A program made the position numbers and the translations under genes. Below the pieces are notes generated by a model, which did not search any database, was not told the origin of the DNA, and saw only the letters and a program-made list of their open reading frames with translations. A stretch of 64,000 nt of DNA, taken from assembly GCA_037447655.1 (NCBI GenBank), contig JBBHKE010003158.1, forward strand, positions 124,001 through 188,000, written 5' to 3'. Positions 17,944 through 28,714 of this stretch are shown one piece after another (position 1 is the first letter of the stretch; each line of letters begins with the position of its first letter). This DNA is from Zygnema cylindricum (Eukaryota; Streptophyta; Zygnematophyceae; Zygnematales; Zygnemataceae).

Positions 17944-19997
17944 ATGGATCCCATAGAATTTCAGGTTATGGGCCCACCATCTAGGGTTCCTATGTTCGAT
18001 GGAACAGACTTCACTTATTGGGAGTTTATTATAGAGGGATTGGTTTTCGAGAGCACTTATGGGGAATTGTTTCGGGACAAGTGAGATGTCCGCCACCTGG
18101 CTTGGGAGGAGCTTACTGTGGAGAACCATCTGAGGCTGCCCAGAATATCAACCGGAGTTCAGATGCAACGAAAGGTGAAAGGAAAAATATTGTGATGGAA
18201 GGGGGAAAAGGGGAGAAGGATAAAGGGACACATATGGTGAGGGGAGCTATGCTCTCCGCCACATCTTCACTTAGAGGGTTAATAAGTAAAACTGAAGAAA
18301 ATGATAGTAAAATTTGGGAGTATAAAAACACTATAGCAAAACATTTTATACTTAGATATGTGTCTAAGTCCATAGCTATCACTCTTTTAAGTCTTACCAA
18401 GTCTTCGGAAATATGGGAAATAATAACGCAGATTTATAAGAGTGAGACTATTCAAAGGCAGCAGTTAGTAAAACAGGAAATAGAGGCCTATGTTTATAAA
18501 GGCGGTAACATGATAGAGTTTTGCAATGATATTGCTGCGTTATATGTTGAGCTTGCTAGTGCGGGGTATGTAGAATCTGAGGAGAGAAAGATCAATACAC
18601 TACTCATGAACATCCCAGATGAGTACGAAAACATCATTAATCGTATGCAGGCAATGGATGGCTCTTCATGGACTTGGAGCTTTACCATGGGGATAATTCT
18701 TGTGAGGGAAAGCACTTTGGAGCTTCGTAGGGGAAGTGAGAGGGTAACTGCATTTACAGCTTGTGGTGATTGGCGGAAGCGTGATGAGAGGAACGGCAGT
18801 GACGAGCGAAAGCGTGATGAGAGGAAGAAAGACGAAGGTAAACCTTATCGGAACTTTGGTGAAAAGAGAGGGAGAGGAAAAGAAAAGGGAGCTTTGAAAA
18901 AGGGTGTTTGCTTCTTTTGTAGAGAACCGGGTCACTATATAGAGGAGTGTCCTTGTTTGGAAGAACTTAGAAGTTGGAATGTGAAAGAGGAGGAAGAAGG
19001 GGAAGAGGATGAAGAGGATGAAGAAATTTTGGAGCTTCTTCACATCGGTAGAATGGAGAAGAGAGAGAAGTACACAGAAATTACACGAAAGCAACGATGT
19101 GCTTTTGGAGGTATAAGGGAAGTAAGAGGAAGGGAGGTACTTCAGGGAGTTAGAAATGATGAGGATGTGAAAGAGTGTAAAAAGTATGACTTAGAAATGA
19201 GAAAGTCAAATCTAGGATACATAAATGAAAAAGGTATAAATAAAAATAATGAGGATAATTTTATAAATATTTTGGAAACAGAAAACTGGTTGGAAAGGGA
19301 GACTTCAACGGATTTGGAGGAAAGGGGAGAAGTAAAGCTAGAGGGGGTTTTAAAGGATAGGGGAGAAAAGAAATATTTAATGAAAAGTTTAGGGGAGGAG
19401 AAATACTCTTTGAAAATCATTATAGAAAGTGATAGTGGAAAAATTTCCATGGGAGAGAGTGAGGAAAGTTCAGAAAATGGGTTGAATATCATGGATAAAA
19501 ATATGAGCTCGGAAGATGTAGATTTTATGAGGAACTTAGTGGGGAATCTTGATATAACGATAAATATGGGGGGTAATGGTTTTGACATCACTAATGGGAG
19601 TGATGGCATTTATGGTGGTGTTCCTGTAAAAGGGTTAGCATCTGGGTGTGTGTCGCAGATTGGGGATGGGGCTGGATTTTTGAATTGCAAGAGGGAAATC
19701 GGATTCTGTGTGGATGGAAAAGAGATGAGTGGGATAAAATCTTTGCTTGGATTTATTGAAAATCGTATGCTTAATAAAATATGTGATCAGCAAGATGGAA
19801 TGTTTATTTCAGCTCATCTAACAAACCTTTTAAAATATGAGAGTATTCACTTTAAGTTTTATGAGGAGAAAAGAAAGAGGAAAAAGAAAAGAAGAAAAAA
19901 AAAATATTATATATATATAATTTTAGTGGAAAGTAGACTAGAAAATAAGGGGAGTGTTGAAATTTATGTATTTTCTAGGTCTGTATTGGAAAAATAA
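17944..19997 (+). CDS. Gag-type ORF of element N, frame-shifted near its start
   Basis: The natural ATG is 17944 in the LTR: it reads MDPIEFQ, then VMGPP from the primer site, then FDGTDFTYWE, the usual copia gag start, and stops at TGA 18082. The overlapping frame is open from 17985 to 19997 (over 650 codons), so an indel or frameshift separates start and body. In the body, numbered from the TTG codon at 18018: a copia gag domain, a CCHC knuckle CFFCREPGHYIEEC at residues 298-311, and an acidic run (EEEEGEEDEEDEE). Then follow about 190 residues I do not recognise, a stretch resembling degenerate RNase H (MSGIKSLL, NKICDQQDGMFISAH) and a Lys/Arg-rich tail. The last 43 bases are in the 3' LTR. 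Absence of stops over 2 kb suggests recent selection or recent insertion. Confidence 0.72.
17964..17976 (+). promoter_or_regulatory. Primer binding site of element N
   Basis: GGTTATGGGCCCA begins immediately after the LTR end TTTCA. It is the same site as in family A although the LTRs are unrelated, and it lies inside gag codons. Confidence 0.78.
19941..19954 (+). promoter_or_regulatory. Polypurine tract of element N
   Basis: GAAAATAAGGGGAG directly before the second LTR (TGTTGAAATT). Confidence 0.82.
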
Positions 19998-21190
19998 ATA
20001 GAGTAAGTCAGCAAAGGCAACCTGCTTCTCGCACAACTCTCTCCGGTCCCCATACTTGTTGCAGTCACTGAAGACCAGAGAGAGAGCTAGAGCCATGGCT
20101 GTCTAAAGGGGATTGACTAATTCGTAGTTTGTACCAAAATGGTTGTGACGGTTCTAGGATTTGATCCTCGTAATTACATTCTACTATAGACGTTAGCTTT
20201 AGCCTATAGCTTAGAGTAAACGATGGCATAAGTAGGGTACAATATGTATTTATACAGGAACAAGAAGAGAGTTCTAACATACTAACAAATAACCAAAAAC
20301 CACTCAAAACCAGATTTGAACCATGGTCTGTGGTTATATTTGTAGACGTAAGCCTTAACCAATAAGGCGTTATTCAAGCGATACATATGACGGGTTTCAT
20401 AAATACATAAACATTAACGCAACAGCAAATTAACAACAGACTAACCAAAAGGAGCAATTCCTGCATGTACGCGAATCTGAACCGTGTAAAATATGTTTTT
20501 ATCGGACGGCCGGCATTATAGCCGCCACGCGAAGTGAGCTTTTGGCGGCATACGGAGATAGCGTCACGCGATGCCACGTGGCGCAACATTATTTGATATC
20601 GGAAAAGATGGGAGGAGGAACCATGGCTTCCGATTTGACAGGTGTCACCTTGTAGACCTTGTCGTACAATGGTCGTACAATAAGTACATCGCCCATTGTA
20701 CCTTCTTGTACTATATAGTGTTCCTATTGGACTACGGTTTAGTAGTAGGTAGTCATGAGTAGGCAAACTAAGACTTAGTGATATTTCGGTACCTCTCTCT
20801 AAGAGAGCTTGTAACTATAAAGGTCATCTTTGACCAGCAATAACTTAATGCTCGGGTAAGCAAATTCAGTGATTCTTTTTGCTCCAGACTCAGCGGAGTC
20901 CAAGCTACACAAGGGTGTAGTCGGTTAGAGTCTTTGCGTGCCAAGGTGGCACTTATTCAGTGGGAAAGTCAGAGTGGGGAATATTGTCCAAAACACATAT
21001 TGAAGCTTTGTATTTTGTGGTGGAACTGAGCACACAGAAGGTCTTCTCTTCACAGGGGTGAAGGTATATTGGGGTTCTTATTGTCAAGGGATCATTTATT
21101 TGGGTTTATATCAACTTGGAGTTGGCACTATCTAGATTAGCTTCTTTTGGATCTGCGAATTTTGTGGGCAATGGAGCCCATAGAATTCCA
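19955..21190 (+). repeat. 3' LTR of element N (1,236 bp)
   Basis: Same length as the 5' LTR. All the differences I could see fall in the last 650 bases (from about 20570); the first 600 bases look identical. H3 has an altered loop and one lost end pair (AGACTC-AGCG-GAGTCC), and H5 is perfect (GTGCCA/TGGCAC). It ends AGAATTCCA, followed by GAAAA. Confidence 0.9.
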
Positions 21191-23457
21191 GAAAATTTTT
21201 CTCTACGTCAGTGGTAGAAAAGAAAGGTTTTAAAACAATATCTGAGAATGGAAAGAAATCAGTGAGTAAGAATGTGAAAATAGCTGCAGAGGGATTTGCT
21301 AGAGGAAACAATTTGTATCGGTTGAGTCTTGCAAATGATAATGATAATGATGTTATGTACTCAAGTGTAATCAGTGATTGTGATTTTTGGCATAAACGTT
21401 TAGGACATGTGAATTATGATAGATTAGAAAAGATGGTAAATCAAAAAATGGTGGAAGGTGTAAAAATTAGTCAGAAACTAGCATCAAATGTATGTGATGG
21501 TTGTGCAATGGGAAAAATTTATAAGTTGCCTTTCCTTACGCAAACTGATCATAGAAGTAGCAGGGTGTTATAACTAATTTATTCCGATGTATGGGGGCCA
21601 TCTAGGTATCCATATGTGAGAGGTTCTAAGTTTATGCTTACCATTATTGATGATAATAGTAGATTTACTACAGTAAATTTTTTGAAGAGTAAGGATGAAG
21701 TTTTCTCAAAATTTAAAGAGTATAAGGCCTGGGTTGAAAATCTGCATGAGAGAAAGATAGGAGGATATAGATCTGATAATGGAGGGGAATACATTTCTAA
21801 TGAATTTGAAGAATTCATAAAATTGCATTGAATCTCACGTCAGCTAACTGTTCCTCATTCTCCGGAACAAAACGGTGTTTCAGAGAAGATAAATAAGACC
21901 ATATAATTGTGTGGCAAAAGAATGATGGCTGATATGGACATAGATTACAAATTTTGGGCAGAGGCTATAAATTGTGCAGCTAATGTGAGAAACATGCTAG
22001 AAACAAGGGCAGTAAAAGATAAAACTCCTTATGAAATGTGGACAGGACAAAATCAGATGTAATTTACTTCAAAGTTTTTGGAAGTAAGATATTTATGCTA
22101 GATAATGATCCACAAAAATGGAAATTAGAGCCGAAAGGCAAACCAAGTATATTTCTTGGGTATGATGATCTTGCCAAGGGTTATAAAGTATATGATATTA
22201 AGAGAAATAGATTCGTGGTAGCCAGAAACATCATAGTGAAGGATGAGTGAAAAGGAGTAGATGTATTTAGTTAGGAACAGATGAAAAGAAAGATAGGAGT
22301 GTTGATTATATCTATTTAGAGGAAAATCCAATGTTTTTCAAGAAAAATATAGAAAATGCATCTACATCAACTCAAAGTGACTTGTAATCATCTTCTCCAC
22401 CAGAAACATGAAGTGTTATGCGTGAAAGAGTTGCAAATTCTCCTCTACCTCATGCTAAAACTGAATCACAATAATAATCACATGTATCGAGGAGGAGGAC
22501 CCAACCATCTATACCGGCGACAGATTTTCCAAGTGGAGTTAGGCGAAGTGTACGACTCAGGGGAGAAAATGTAGTCTTTGCTCATTCAGCACACATAAAA
22601 GAGCCTCTAACGTTAAAAGAAGGTTTTTCGAGTAATGAAAGGGAACACTGGGTGGAAGCCGTCAATGAAGAAATGAAGTCCATCATGGAGGCCCAAACTT
22701 GGGATCTGGTGGAACTCCCTCCAGGAAGAAAGGCTATTGGAAGTAAATGGGTGTTTAAATTAAAATTGAACCCAGATAATACCAAAGACAAGTATAAAGC
22801 TCGCTTGGTTGCTAAGGGATATAATCAAAAGGAGGGGATAGATTATGAAGAAACATTTTCGGCGGTTGTAAGGTTTCCATCTGTCCGTATCCTACTTACA
22901 TTAGCTGCCATTGAGGATTTTGACATCCACCAAATGGATGTCAAAACTGCCTTTTTGCATGGTGATTTAGATGAGGTTTTTTAGATGAAGCAGCTTGAGG
23001 GTTTTGAGGAAGCAGGAAAAGAAAATCTTGTGTGCAGACTATTAAAATCATTGTATGGCCTAAAAACAAGCCCCTAGGCAGTGGAACCGAAAGTAAGATG
23101 AGTTATTGACAAGATTAGGGTTTACTAGAATTAGCTCAGATCATTTAGTATATGTGATGTAAGGTGATAATCTTAATGAGGTGATTTTCATTGCTGTGTA
23201 TGTTGATGTTTTGCTACTAATTAGTAGGAACAAAGAAGGATTTGCTAGAGTAAAACACGCTCTTAATTCAAAATTTGAAATGAATGATTTGGGTGAGGCA
23301 AAATATATCCTTGGAATACAAGTTGAAAGAGATAGAGAAAAGAAAATCATTAGGCTAACTCAAACAGAGGGAATAGGAAACATGTTGGAAAAATTTGGCT
23401 TGGTTGATGCCAAAGGTTGTGCAACTCCTAAGGAGTATAAGCAAAAACTTGAAGGTA
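21191..23457 (+). pseudogene. Pre-integrase, integrase and RT remnant of A3
   Basis: Continues the A3 pol after the N insertion. Pre-integrase ends WHKRLGHVNYDRLEK and CDGCAMGK, with TAA at 21571. The integrase core has TIIDDNSRF and RSDNGGEY (two catalytic Asp) at 21640-21790 and HSPEQNGVSE (catalytic Glu); stops occur near 21829 and 21904, and another at about 22060. The segment at 22065-22250 is the post-core GYDDLAKGYKVYD region. RT: KWVFKLKLNPDN and TAFLHGDLDEV, with TAG near 22982. Catalytic YVDD reads YVDV (about 23199-23210), losing the second Asp. The sequence ends in the connection domain, where RNase H should start. Confidence 0.85.
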
Positions 23458-24035
23458 TCTACACGAATTGATATCTTTAAGTTAATTAGTGTGTAGGGCC
23501 GCCAATGAATGTAGACGTGATAAGAATCACCCGGATTTTTAGGGTATAGATATTGTTAGTGGACAATTCTGGTCCAAACACTTAGATTTTTGTCAGTAGG
23601 GTGTCTGGTGAACCATGTACATACGTTTTTGATGTTTTCTAGATCTTTTAGATGTTTTCTAGATCTTTTGAGTATTTAGTTCAATTAGGATTGATAAACT
23701 CTATACAGAATGTACATTCTACACAAAAATTAAGGAAATGAGAGCACTGAGTGTAGTTTAAGGTCTTTTATGCTCTATTGTCTCTAAATTCCTTGTAGTA
23801 CATGTTTGTTTGGTTGAAATACCTCTTTCGTTTGGAGTTACATATCTTACACTATGGATCTAGTCTTCTAGGCATTTCTCTTTGGGTTTGCTTCCGCTAA
23901 CATGTTTGATAATGGCTCAGCTCCTATTGCAAGTGCTCCTATTAGCCCTAGTGCTCCACCTGCTCCTGCTGGTGCAAGTGTGACTCCTAATGTGAGTGGA
24001 TCATAGCCGAGTCTTAATGCCCATGACTTTCAAGA
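23458..24035 (+). repeat. Partial 3' LTR of A3
   Basis: The last 578 bases or so of an A LTR, from TACACGAAT to TTTCAAGA. It includes the gag start (ATG mutated context TGTTTGATAATGG at 23903) and the Ser/Ala/Pro codons. It abuts the minus-strand RNase H of A4 with no satellite or target duplication visible. Confidence 0.8.
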
Positions 24036-24857
24036 GCCATGTATTCGGCTTCCATAGTCGATTATTCCGTGACATTTTGAAGTTTACTACTCTAACTACA
24101 ACTACCACTTCCAATCTGAATGACATACCCAGTTCTAGACTTCTTACTATGCACATCACCATAGCTAGCATCACTCCAAGTATTAATGCCAACGTTTTCC
24201 CCTCCCAAAGTAAGCGAAAGATTTCTAGTCCCAACAAGATACCTTAAGACCCTTTTTGCTGCCTCCTTGTCTTTCTTTCGTGGGTTTTGCATACTTCTGC
24301 TCAATACACCAACAGTTGCAGCAATATCAGGCCTAGTACAATTCATGAAGTATATCTGACTTCCTACTACTTGTCTGTAAGGTACTTGTGACATAAATTT
24401 TTGCTCTTCTACAGTGAGTTCCTCATCTATTATGAAGCCAAACTCATGCTCTATTCCTTCAAGTTTCTTCTTATACTCCATAGGAGTTGCACAACCTTTG
24501 GTATCAGTCAAGCGAAATTTTTCCAACATGACTCCTATCGCTTCTTTCTGAGTTAGCCTAATTATTTTCTTTTCTCTATATCTGTCAACTTCCATTCCTA
24601 GGATATATTTTGCCTCACCCAAATCTTTCATTTCAAATTGTGAATTAAGAGCGTGTTTTTCTTTAGCAATTCCTTCTTTGTTCTAACTGATTAGTAGCAG
24701 ATTTAACATACACAGCAATGAATATCACCTCATCACGATTATCACCACACATCACAAATATTAAATGATCTGAACCAATATTAGTAAATCCGAATCTTGT
24801 CAAGAACTCATCTAATTTTTTGTTCCATTGTCTCGAGGCCTGTTTCAAGCCATACAA
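24036..24857 (-). pseudogene. RT C-terminus and RNase H start of A4
   Basis: YGLKQASRQWNKKLDEFLTR, then IAVYVKSATNQ: the YVDD catalytic box is destroyed by a small rearrangement near 24690. From 24631 leftwards a clean frame gives MKDLGEAKYILGMEVDR, RLTQKEAIG, YFMNCTRPDIAA and RNase H NTWSDASYGDVHSKKSRTGYV; it ends after QIGSGSCS at the element's cut edge. Confidence 0.84.
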
Positions 24858-24862
24858 AGATT

Positions 24863-25408
24863 TTAAAAGTCTGCAACCAAACGAGCCTTATACCTATCTA
24901 TCGTATTATCTGGGTTCAATTTTAACTTAAACACCCATTTACTCCCAATAGCATTCCTTCTTGGAGGAAGTTCCACCAAATCCCACGTTTGGGCCTCCAT
25001 AGTGGACTTCATTTCTCTATTGGCCGCTTCAACCCTGTGTTCCTTTTCATCACTCGAAAAAGCTTTTGTCAATGTTAGAGGCTCTTCTATGTCTGCTGAT
25101 TGAGCAAAAGCTGCATTTGCTCCCTTGATTCGTGCACTTTGCCTCACTCCACCTGGAAATTCTGTCGTTGGTATAGATGGTTGGGTCCTCTTCCTCCAAA
25201 CAAGTGATTCTGCTTGAGATTCGGTTTCAACTTGAGGCAAAGGAGAGTCTACAACTCTTTCAGGCATAACATGCCTTGTTTCTGGTGTACGAGATGGTTC
25301 AGGTCCTGTTCCCACTAGAAGAGATTGATCTGTAGGCCGCAAGTCACTCTGAGGTGGTATAGATGCATTTTTTTCCCTTTTTCTGAAAAGTATAGGATTT
25401 TTTTCCAA
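24863..25408 (-). pseudogene. Linker and RT N-terminus of A4
   Basis: Pro/Ser/Arg-rich linker after the integrase (about 100 residues), then EANREMKSTMEAQTWDLVEL and KWVFKLKLNPDNTIDRYKAR, the start of the copia RT. The frame ends at the internal RT deletion (24862). Confidence 0.82.
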
Positions 25409-26131
25409 AGAAATATAATCAACAATTCTATCGTTCTTCTCATCTGTACGCTCATTAAATACATCTACTCATTTTCCTTCATCCTTCACTATAATGTTTG
25501 TGGCTACCAAAACTCTATTTCTCTTAATATCATACACTCTATAACCTTTAGCATGATCAACATACCGTAGAAATAGCCCTGGTATGCCTTTTGGCTCTAA
25601 CTTCCATTTTTATCGATCATTATCTAGCATAAAAATCTTTCTTCCAAAAACTTTGAAGTGACTTACATTTGGTTTTTGTCCAGTCCAGATTTCATAAGGA
25701 GTTTTATCTTTTATTGCCCTTGTTTCCAACCTGTTTCTAACATAAGCTACACAATTCATAGCCTCTGCTCAAAATTTGAAATCTATATCCATATCAGCCA
25801 TCATTGTCCTAGCACACTCTGTTATGGTACTATTCATCCTCTCTGAAACACCGTTTTGTTATGGAGAATAAGGAACAGTTAGTTGGCTTAAGATTCCATG
25901 CAATTTTAAGAATTTTGCAAACTAGTTAGAAATGTACTCCCCTCCATTGTCAGATCTGATTCGTGCTATCTTTCTTCCATGCAGATTTTCTACCAAAGCC
26001 TTATACTCCTTAAATTTTGCAAAAACTTCATCTTTACTTTTTAAAAAGTATACTGTAGTAAATCTAGTATAGTCATCTGTAAAGGTAAGCATAAACCTAA
26101 CTCCTCCCACAGATGGATACCTTGATGGCAC
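25409..26131 (-). pseudogene. Integrase core remnant of A4
   Basis: First part MLTFTDDYTRF and IRSDNGGEYISN (25922-26131) holds two catalytic Asp. The frame then meets a stop; the third catalytic residue lies at YSP-QNGVSER, where the conserved Glu codon is TAA (about 25858). Further stops occur at about 25770 and 25610. Confidence 0.82.
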
Positions 26132-26995
26132 TCATACATCTGAATAAATTAGTTCTAGCACCCTGCTACTTCTATGATCAGTTTGCGAAGGGAAATGCAA
26201 CTTATGAATTTTTCCCATTGCACAACCATCACATACATTTGATGCTGGTTTTTGACTAATTTTTACACCTTCCACCATATTTTGATTTACTATCTTTTCT
26301 AATTTATCATAATTCACATGTCCTAAACGTTTATGCCATAAATGACAATCACTGATTACACTTGAGTACAAAACATCATTATCATTTTCAAGACTCATCC
26401 GACACAAATTGTTTCCTCCAGCAAATCCCTCTACAGCTATTTTCCCATTCTTACTCGCTGTTTTCTTTCCATTCTTAGATATAGTTTTTAAACCTTTCTT
26501 TTCTACCACTGACGTAGAGAAAAAGTTTATTTTAAAGTTTTGGACATGAAACACATCTTCGAAGACCCTTTTCACAGGTTTTCCCTTTACATTCAACATA
26601 AGTGACACCCTCCCTTTTGCTTTCGACTTAACAAACGTATCATCACTAATATAAATTTTGATGGATGAATTAGATTGAATACTCTTTAATAGATGGCGAT
26701 TGCGGCACATGTGAGCAGATGCGCTGGAGTGTATAATCCATTCGTCTTCTTCCACGCCTTCCGTTGCTTGTGCCATCGCAAAGTATTCCTCTTTGTTGTT
26801 GATGGGATAGCTACTCACATCCTCCTCATTACTTCCTTTAAAGGAGCGTTTGGCCGTCCACCTGCTGAGAAGGAACCGGCTTTGTCCCAACAAGGCGAAA
26901 TTTCTGTAGCTTTCGCTCTCTTGTAGGCATTGCACAATCTGAAAACATGAATTAACGTCCGCATTACATTTCGGGGTGTTCTTTAAGACCCTCAC
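26132..26995 (-). pseudogene. Protease and pre-integrase remnant of A4
   Basis: 287-codon frame. The protease site reads WIIHSSASAHMC, where A1 to A3 have DSG: both the catalytic Asp and the Gly are changed, so the protease is dead. The pre-integrase follows with WHKRLGHVNYDKLEK and CDGCAMGK. The zinc knuckle upstream is broken around 26940-27000. Confidence 0.84.
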
Positions 26996-27054
26996 TCTTT
27001 CACCAATATTAGGTTTGAAAATTCGGATTGGTATCGGTTATGAACAGACTACTA

Positions 27055-27740
27055 CTACCTCTTTGTAGAAATCTGTTTAGCTTCAGCACAGCTCCAAAAT
27101 ATTGTAGCTACTATGTTCCCTGAGGGCTTTGGAAGAGCCCTAAGCGTATCCATGGTACCCTTATACTCATTGGGTAAAGTTCGCATTAATAACATAGCCA
27201 GTGGGGAAAAGTCCCCACCTGCACTAGTACTCTGAAGGAACAACCTTTCATAGCGCGACAAAGATCCTACTACCCCTCCAGAATACTTAAATTCAAGATT
27301 TCTGTTGCTATATTAGTCTGAACAGTGACATCTAGCTCAACATACATAGCATATACACTAAACCACATTTTAGAAGCCTTTTTCATCTCAAGGTAAGACA
27401 TTACCAACTCTTTTATCATAGACTGCTTCAACACGATGAGGAAGTGGAGATTTTTTTTCCTCCAATTAGGTGTTGTCTCATCGGCAGTTCCATCCACAAT
27501 GGATGACAAGTCCCTCTCTTCAAAATAGGAGCTCATCATATCTTCCCAATACAAGAAGTCCGATCCACCAAAAATTGGCAACTTAGGCGCTGGGCCCATA
27601 ACCTGTTCAAGGTCATGGGCATACAGACTTGGCTGTGATCCACTTCCACTTGGAGTCACACTTGCACTTGCTGGAATATTCGTCCTTGGAGGAGCAGGTG
27701 GACCACTAGGGCCTAGAGGAGCATTTGGTGTAGGAGATGA
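27055..27740 (-). pseudogene. gag pseudogene of A4
   Basis: The start region is damaged: the expected ATGTCTGATAATGG is shortened near 27752. Readable gag runs from 27659 (SGSGSQPSLYAHDLEQVMGP, PKLPIFGGSDFLYWED) to 27270, then after a frameshift from 27261 to 27055 (RTLPNEYKGTMDTLRALP). Confidence 0.8.
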
Positions 27741-28292
27741 GTCATTATCGATATGTTAGCAGAAGCAAACCCAAAGAGAAATGCCAAGTAGACTAGAGTT
27801 ATAGTGTAAGATATGTAACTTCAAATGAAAGAGGTCTTTCAACCATACAAACATGTACTACAAGCAAAATAAGGATAATAGAACAGAAAACTCGTTAAAC
27901 TGCACTCGGTGCTTTCATTTCATTAACTCTTGTGTAGAATGTACTTTCTATATCAAACTAATCATTCCTAATTGAATTAAATACTCTAAGGATCTCCGAA
28001 ATATCTAAAACGTGTGTACAAGGTTCACTAGACAATCTACTGACAAAAATCTAAGTGTTTGTACCAGAATTGTCCACTAACAATATCTATACCCTAAAAA
28101 TCCGAGTGATTCTTATCACATCTACATTCATTGGAGGCCCTACACACTAATTGACTGAAAGATAACTATTCGTGTAAGTACTACACAAAAAATCCACACT
28201 AAATTTGGTCAATATTGAACAGTTGGTACTCCAAAAATATTATAAGTCCTAGACTCAAATTTTTAAGACTTACTAAAGCTTACTTTTCAATA
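27604..28292 (-). repeat. 5' LTR of A4 (689 bp)
   Basis: Minus-strand start TATTGAAAAG at 28292; end TTGAACA at 27604, followed by primer site GGTTATGGGCCCA (27603-27591). The outer flank is satellite starting AATTCCTG. Confidence 0.86.
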
Positions 28293-28714
28293 AATTCCTG
28301 TTATCGCTAACGGTTTGTGTAAGTTAGGTATTAATTCCTATTATCGCTAATAGTTTGTGTAAGCTAGATAACAACCCCTTTATCGCTAACAATTTGCGTA
28401 AGTTAGGTAACAATTCCTCTTAGAGCAAACAGTTTGTGTAATTTTGTTAACAATTCCTGTTATCGCTAAGTGTTTGTGTAATTTAGGTAACAATTCTTCT
28501 TATCCCTAAAAGTTGGTGTAAATAAAGTAACAATTCCTGTTATCGCTAACAGTTTGTGTAGTTTAGGTAACAATTCTTGTTATCGCTAAGTGTTTGTGTA
28601 GTTTAGGTAACAATTCGTGTAATCGCTAATATTTTGTGTAATTTAGTTAACAATTCTTGTTATCGCTAATAGTTTGTAATTTCTGGTAACAATTGTTGTT
28701 ATCGCTACTGTTTG
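28293..28714 (+). repeat. 40-bp satellite, forward block
   Basis: About ten diverged monomers of the main satellite in the forward sense, between A4 and the inverted block. Confidence 0.9.

Larger units (their letters stand above)
16728..17963 (+). repeat. 5' LTR of element N (1,236 bp)
   Basis: It begins TGTTGAAATT and ends AGAATTTCA. It contains the conserved CCATGGCT block (16866-16873), two antisense tRNA-like modules (16930-16980, 17080-17142), CACGTG (17348-17353), repeated GTACAA/TTGTAC motifs (17430-17495), a TATATAG possible TATA box (about 17494) and a hairpin string (17595-17722). The gag ATG at 17944 lies 20 bases before its end. Confidence 0.9.
16728..21190 (+). mobile_element. 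Complete non-autonomous LTR element N nested in A3
   Basis: Two 1,236-bp LTRs (16728-17963, 19955-21190), primer site 17964-17976, PPT 19941-19954 and a 1.99-kb internal region. Target duplication GAAAC (16723-16727) against GAAAA (21191-21195), one mismatch. Removing the insert restores the A pre-integrase reading (TTTAAAAGAAAC-TTTTTCTCTACG). About 20 substitutions separate the LTRs, about 1.6 percent. No protease, integrase or RT is encoded, so any mobilisation would need enzymes from another element. Confidence 0.92.
14926..24035 (+). mobile_element. Family A copia element A3, split by element N
   Basis: 5' LTR 14926-15613, gag-protease 15480-16722, inserted element N 16728-21190, remaining pre-integrase, integrase and RT 21191-23457, then part of a 3' LTR 23458-24035. 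This is the fullest A copy: it keeps the integrase and RT N-terminus that A1 and A2 lost. The RNase H and the first part of the 3' LTR are deleted: the sequence jumps at about 23457 from RT connection into the LTR. Confidence 0.87.
24036..28292 (-). mobile_element. Family A copia element A4, minus strand, 3' truncated
   Basis: On the minus strand: 5' LTR 28292-27604, primer site 27603-27591, gag, protease, pre-integrase, integrase, RT and the first half of RNase H, cut at 24036. No 3' LTR. It keeps the integrase, unlike A1 and A2. The RT has lost about 240 bp of its fingers and palm between LVA and the LYGLKQA motif. Confidence 0.88.

Noticed and set aside
18666-19609. Minus-strand ORFs opposite the N gag body (142 and 155 codons)
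   Set aside because: Shadows of a purine-rich coding strand; Ser/Phe/Leu-rich with no motif.
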